This document shows positions 61,605 through 64,000 of a stretch of 64,000 nucleotides of DNA, piece by piece. The first letter of the stretch is position 1, and each line of letters starts with the position of its first letter. Made by a program: the position numbers and the translations under genes. Source of the stretch: Flavobacterium pokkalii (GTDB lineage: Bacteria; Bacteroidota; Bacteroidia; Flavobacteriales; Flavobacteriaceae); the NCBI RefSeq assembly GCF_014596575.1, contig NZ_NASZ01000010.1:1-64000 (forward strand). Reading direction: 5' to 3'. Under the pieces are notes generated by a model. The model searched no databases and was not told the DNA's origin. It worked only from the letters and a program-made list of their open reading frames with translations.

Positions 61605-63323
61605 TTATTTCTTATACTTCGCTAATTCTTCTCCGTTTTTAGCCAAAGTATCTTCATTATTATCCAAATTTGTCCAATCTACTTTTTTCGTAGGATCGAT
61701 ACCATTAATATACTTCTCGATGTTAGTATAGCCATCGCCGTTAATGTCACCGTTAGCATCTGACGCGTCATTAGGATTCAAACCGTATTTTTTCTCCCAC
61801 GCATCCGGCATTCCGTCTTTATCTGAATCTTTATAGGCTTTTCCTTTGTACTCCGGATAGCCACCCACTTGAGAAATATCAGTAATAATTCCTAATTTAT
61901 AAGAATCCTGACCTAATCGTCTGTGTTCAAACTGATAAAATGATTTTGGGTCTAAACCTTTAACATATTCCGGTTTACCGGTTTGAACCACTCTCAAAAT
62001 ACGCGTATCTACAGGATCACGCAATGGCAAAGTAGCTCCAACATTTTTTACTACATAATCATAAGTTTCATTAGCCGTCATAAACTTTTTCAACCAAGGC
62101 ATTGGAAATGGTTTATCGTAACGCATTTTAGGAAAATAAGTAGATGCCTCTTCAAAAGACATATGATCTCCTTTTTTGTTTTCCATTTGCACCCCACCAT
62201 TCCAGTTGTCTTTAGAAACTTTTTCGTTTCCTTCCACCACGTTTCCGTTTACATATACTCTACCAAAAGTCAAATAAGGCAATTTACTTCTACCTGCTTC
62301 CGGTTTTAAAATTCGGTAACTTACCGGATCATTCAAATCAGTAGCCGGTCCTGGTTTGAAATAGTTGTTAATGATATTATACTGAGCGGTATAATCACCT
62401 CCGTCAATAGAACGGTTTACCCAGTTAAAGATAACATTATTGGCAAAATTGAAGATTCCGTTCCAACCAATAGAAGGATTTCTCCCCGTATTTGACGACC
62501 ATAAATTTTTAACAAAAGAACAATTTTCACCTCCTAAAGTACTACCAAAAGCATGGTTGTAAGTATCCAAACCTTCAGCAAACAAACTGTTTTGGATGGT
62601 TACATTTACGATTCCCATTTTCTTTTCAGGTCCTCCTGTTTCATCGTTGTACATGTGACGGTAAAAAGACATATTTTCGTCTAATCCCCAGGTAGCCGAA
62701 ACGTGATCGATGATTACGTTTCCAACCGGATTTCCTCCTATAGCATCATCACGACGACCTACAAAAGTTTCTCCACGACGGAAACGCATGTGACGAATGA
62801 CCACATCATGGGTATCAATCCAAATAGTTTCACCCGCTACGCAAATTCCGTCTCCCGGAGCAGTTTGTCCCGCGATGGTAACATAAGGCGCACGAACAAT
62901 TAAAGGACTTTTTAACCTGATAATTCCCGAAACGTTAAAAACAACTATTCTGGCTCCGCCTTGTTCCAAAGCTTCACGCAAAGTTCCCGGACCTCTGTCT
63001 TCCAGACTGGTTACCGTGTACACCTTACCTCCATGACCACCAAAACTATACATTCCTCCTCCTTCAGCACCTGGAAAAGCAGGAATGGAAGCCTGTGGCA
63101 AATCGGTAGGTCTGGATGCCCAAGGCACATAAGGTTTACCATGACTGGCGTCCTGTTCCACAATTACTTTAGCTCTTTCCCAAGCCTCATTAGAAAGTTT
63201 TTCTGCTTCCGCCTTAATCGCTTTCTCTCTCGCCTGCACTTCAGGGGATATTTTTGGATATTGTGCAAAACAATTCGCACTTCCCAAAACCAAAAAAGCC
63301 AATAAAAAATTTAATTTGTTCAT
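61605..63323 (-). CDS. PL1 pectate lyase with C-terminal calcium-binding repeat (second copy)
   Basis: 572 residues with a signal peptide ending NCFAQ. The same layout as the other PL1 protein: IPAFPGAEGGGMYSFGGHGG, PYVTIAGQTAPGDGI, DVVIRHMRFRRG, VIIDHVSATWGLDEN, then the tail DSDKDGMPDAWEKKYGLNP and DANGDINGDGYTNIEKY. Many stretches are identical between the paralogues, indicating a tandem duplication with DUF3826 now between them. Differences in the loops after the catalytic strands may tune the methylation or size preference. It is the first enzyme gene after SusD. Confidence 0.93.
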   Translation of the reverse strand: MNKLNFLLAFLVLGSANCFAQYPKISPEVQAREKAIKAEAEKLSNEAWERAKVIVEQDASHGKPYVPWASRPTDLPQASIPAFPGAEGGGMYSFGGHGGKVYTVTSLEDRGPGTLREALEQGGARIVVFNVSGIIRLKSPLIVRAPYVTIAGQTAPGDGICVAGETIWIDTHDVVIRHMRFRRGETFVGRRDDAIGGNPVGNVIIDHVSATWGLDENMSFYRHMYNDETGGPEKKMGIVNVTIQNSLFAEGLDTYNHAFGSTLGGENCSFVKNLWSSNTGRNPSIGWNGIFNFANNVIFNWVNRSIDGGDYTAQYNIINNYFKPGPATDLNDPVSYRILKPEAGRSKLPYLTFGRVYVNGNVVEGNEKVSKDNWNGGVQMENKKGDHMSFEEASTYFPKMRYDKPFPMPWLKKFMTANETYDYVVKNVGATLPLRDPVDTRILRVVQTGKPEYVKGLDPKSFYQFEHRRLGQDSYKLGIITDISQVGGYPEYKGKAYKDSDKDGMPDAWEKKYGLNPNDASDANGDINGDGYTNIEKYINGIDPTKKVDWTNLDNNEDTLAKNGEELAKYKK

Positions 63324-63407
63324 TTTAGAGTTTTCTTAATTAATAAAAAATGTTTGGTTAGAACTGCTATTTATTAAATTAAAAATTTTGTTAGTTATTA
63401 TAGAAGA

Positions 63408-63432
63408 AAATGCCTGAATAAATCAGGCATTT
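63408..63432 (-). terminator. Hairpin after susD (partial terminator/attenuator)
   Basis: AAATGCCTG (63408-63416) and CAGGCATTT (63424-63432) form a perfect 9-bp stem. On the minus strand it is followed by a short T-rich run, 17 bases after the SusD stop. Confidence 0.7.
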
Positions 63433-63448
63433 CTTTTTTATTACTATT

Positions 63449-64000
63449 TTAGTTCTGATAGTTGAAAGTTCCTGTGGAACCAGAAGCATCACCCCATCCT
63501 ATGGTTTGTTCTAACCAAGGGTTTTGTTGTAAAACAGATAAATTAAGTCCACTAATATAATAATTTTGTCTCCACAAAATATCGGTTGCTACACTATTTA
63601 CAGCATCCATTGGTGACGGAGGAGAACGTAACTCAAAATTAGTATTATAAAAATTAGCTAAAGCTGTAATTTGAGTAGCAAAGTTTGCATTATCCGGATC
63701 CACAGAAATAGAAGCACGAGCAGACGCTAATGGATCTGTACCTGAAGCACTAGTTCCTAATTTATAATGCAAATAATTACCTATTCTCTGTTTTCCATTT
63801 AATGGTGCTACACCAAGTTTTGCACATGTCGTATTATTAGCAGTTGCATCATCATTAAACAACATCCAACGTTGAATATCCCAGAAACGTTTTCCTTCGT
63901 AGGCTAACTCAACACTACGCTCATATAAAACCGCTTCAATAGCTTCATATTTTGTTGCTAAGGTACCAATTCCATAATGATCACTGTTAGTATTAGTAAT
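63449..64000 (-). CDS. SusD/RagB-type outer-membrane sugar-binding lipoprotein, C-terminal fragment
   Basis: The frame continues to the right edge of the window, giving 183 residues of a protein whose N terminus lies outside. The decisive segment YEAIEAVLYERSVELAYEGK followed by RFWDIQRW is the SusD/RagB signature, and ILWRQNYYISGLNLSVLQQNP near the end fits the family's C-terminal closure. SusD proteins bind the target polysaccharide or oligosaccharide at the cell surface and pair with a SusC TonB transporter, expected just beyond 64000. Its specificity presumably defines the pectin target. Confidence 0.92.
   Translation of the reverse strand: MTNTNSDHYGIGTLATKYEAIEAVLYERSVELAYEGKRFWDIQRWMLFNDDATANNTTCAKLGVAPLNGKQRIGNYLHYKLGTSASGTDPLASARASISVDPDNANFATQITALANFYNTNFELRSPPSPMDAVNSVATDILWRQNYYISGLNLSVLQQNPWLEQTIGWGDASGSTGTFNYQN

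Noticed and set aside
1..64000. tRNA, rRNA or riboswitch genes
   Set aside because: No cloverleaf with T-loop consensus, no rRNA-like blocks and no leader resembling a known riboswitch was recognised by eye; a covariance search was not possible.

Overview
The window looks like chromosomal DNA of a Flavobacterium-type Bacteroidota. Base composition is AT-rich. Promoters carry the TAnnTTTG -7 box instead of a sigma70 box, and Shine-Dalgarno sequences are essentially absent. Typical products include a SusD lipoprotein, PorT-like barrels, an OlsF-type fused acyltransferase and many signal peptides ending in AQ. No rRNA, tRNA or CRISPR array was seen.

Left part (1-13.5 kb): the window opens in the end of an IS3-like insertion sequence (1-98). 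A solitary secreted GH43 enzyme follows, then a 25-codon ORF with its own terminator. Housekeeping genes come next: a D-2-hydroxyacid dehydrogenase, a TM2 protein, a fused O-/N-acyltransferase (olsF type), exonuclease III, an OmpA-like lipoprotein, an aldo/keto reductase, a GT51 transglycosylase with a large N-terminal extension, a beta-barrel protein, a small lipoprotein, an SDR-type epimerase and an EamA permease.

Metal and redox part (13.5-26.8 kb): this holds SCO1, feoA-feoB with a 41-aa FeoB-associated Cys-rich peptide, a DtxR/MntR-type regulator and an NRAMP transporter fused to a universal-stress domain. Divergent from the NRAMP gene is a tightly overlapping operon of TonB-dependent receptor, thioredoxin-like protein and lycopene-cyclase-like protein. 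A bacilliredoxin, an adrenodoxin-type ferredoxin and a U32 (RlhA-like) protein follow. Inverted repeats lie upstream of feoA, mntH and the receptor and are candidate metal-regulator operators.

Right part (27-64 kb): nineteen consecutive minus-strand genes form the downstream part of a large pectin polysaccharide-utilization locus (PUL). It begins beyond the right edge with SusC (not visible). Reading from the SusD fragment, the order is: PL1, DUF3826, PL1, beta-helix/TIM-barrel protein, GH140-like, GH28, GH43-like, beta-propeller protein, GH78, STN-esterase fusion, GH95, (alpha/alpha)6 glycosidase, GH78, sialidase-fold lipoprotein, exported isomerase-like protein, GH67/GH20b-like uronidase, GH2 and GH2. 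PL1 and GH28 would cut homogalacturonan. GH78, GH95, GH140, GH2 and the esterase would strip side chains. The combination of apiosidase-like, GH95, GH78 and esterase activities suggests rhamnogalacturonan II, or another apiose-bearing pectin, as target; this is inference. Several members (624-aa propeller protein, 521-aa barrel protein, 1050-aa two-module protein) have no firm family assignment and are the best candidates for undescribed activities.

Intergenic DNA carries several families of palindromic repeats, including near-perfect 24-26 bp stems beginning GTCATTxCGA and a GC-rich multi-hairpin element at 33171-33327. In the PUL they sit mainly at junctions of the distal half and are nearly absent from the proximal core.
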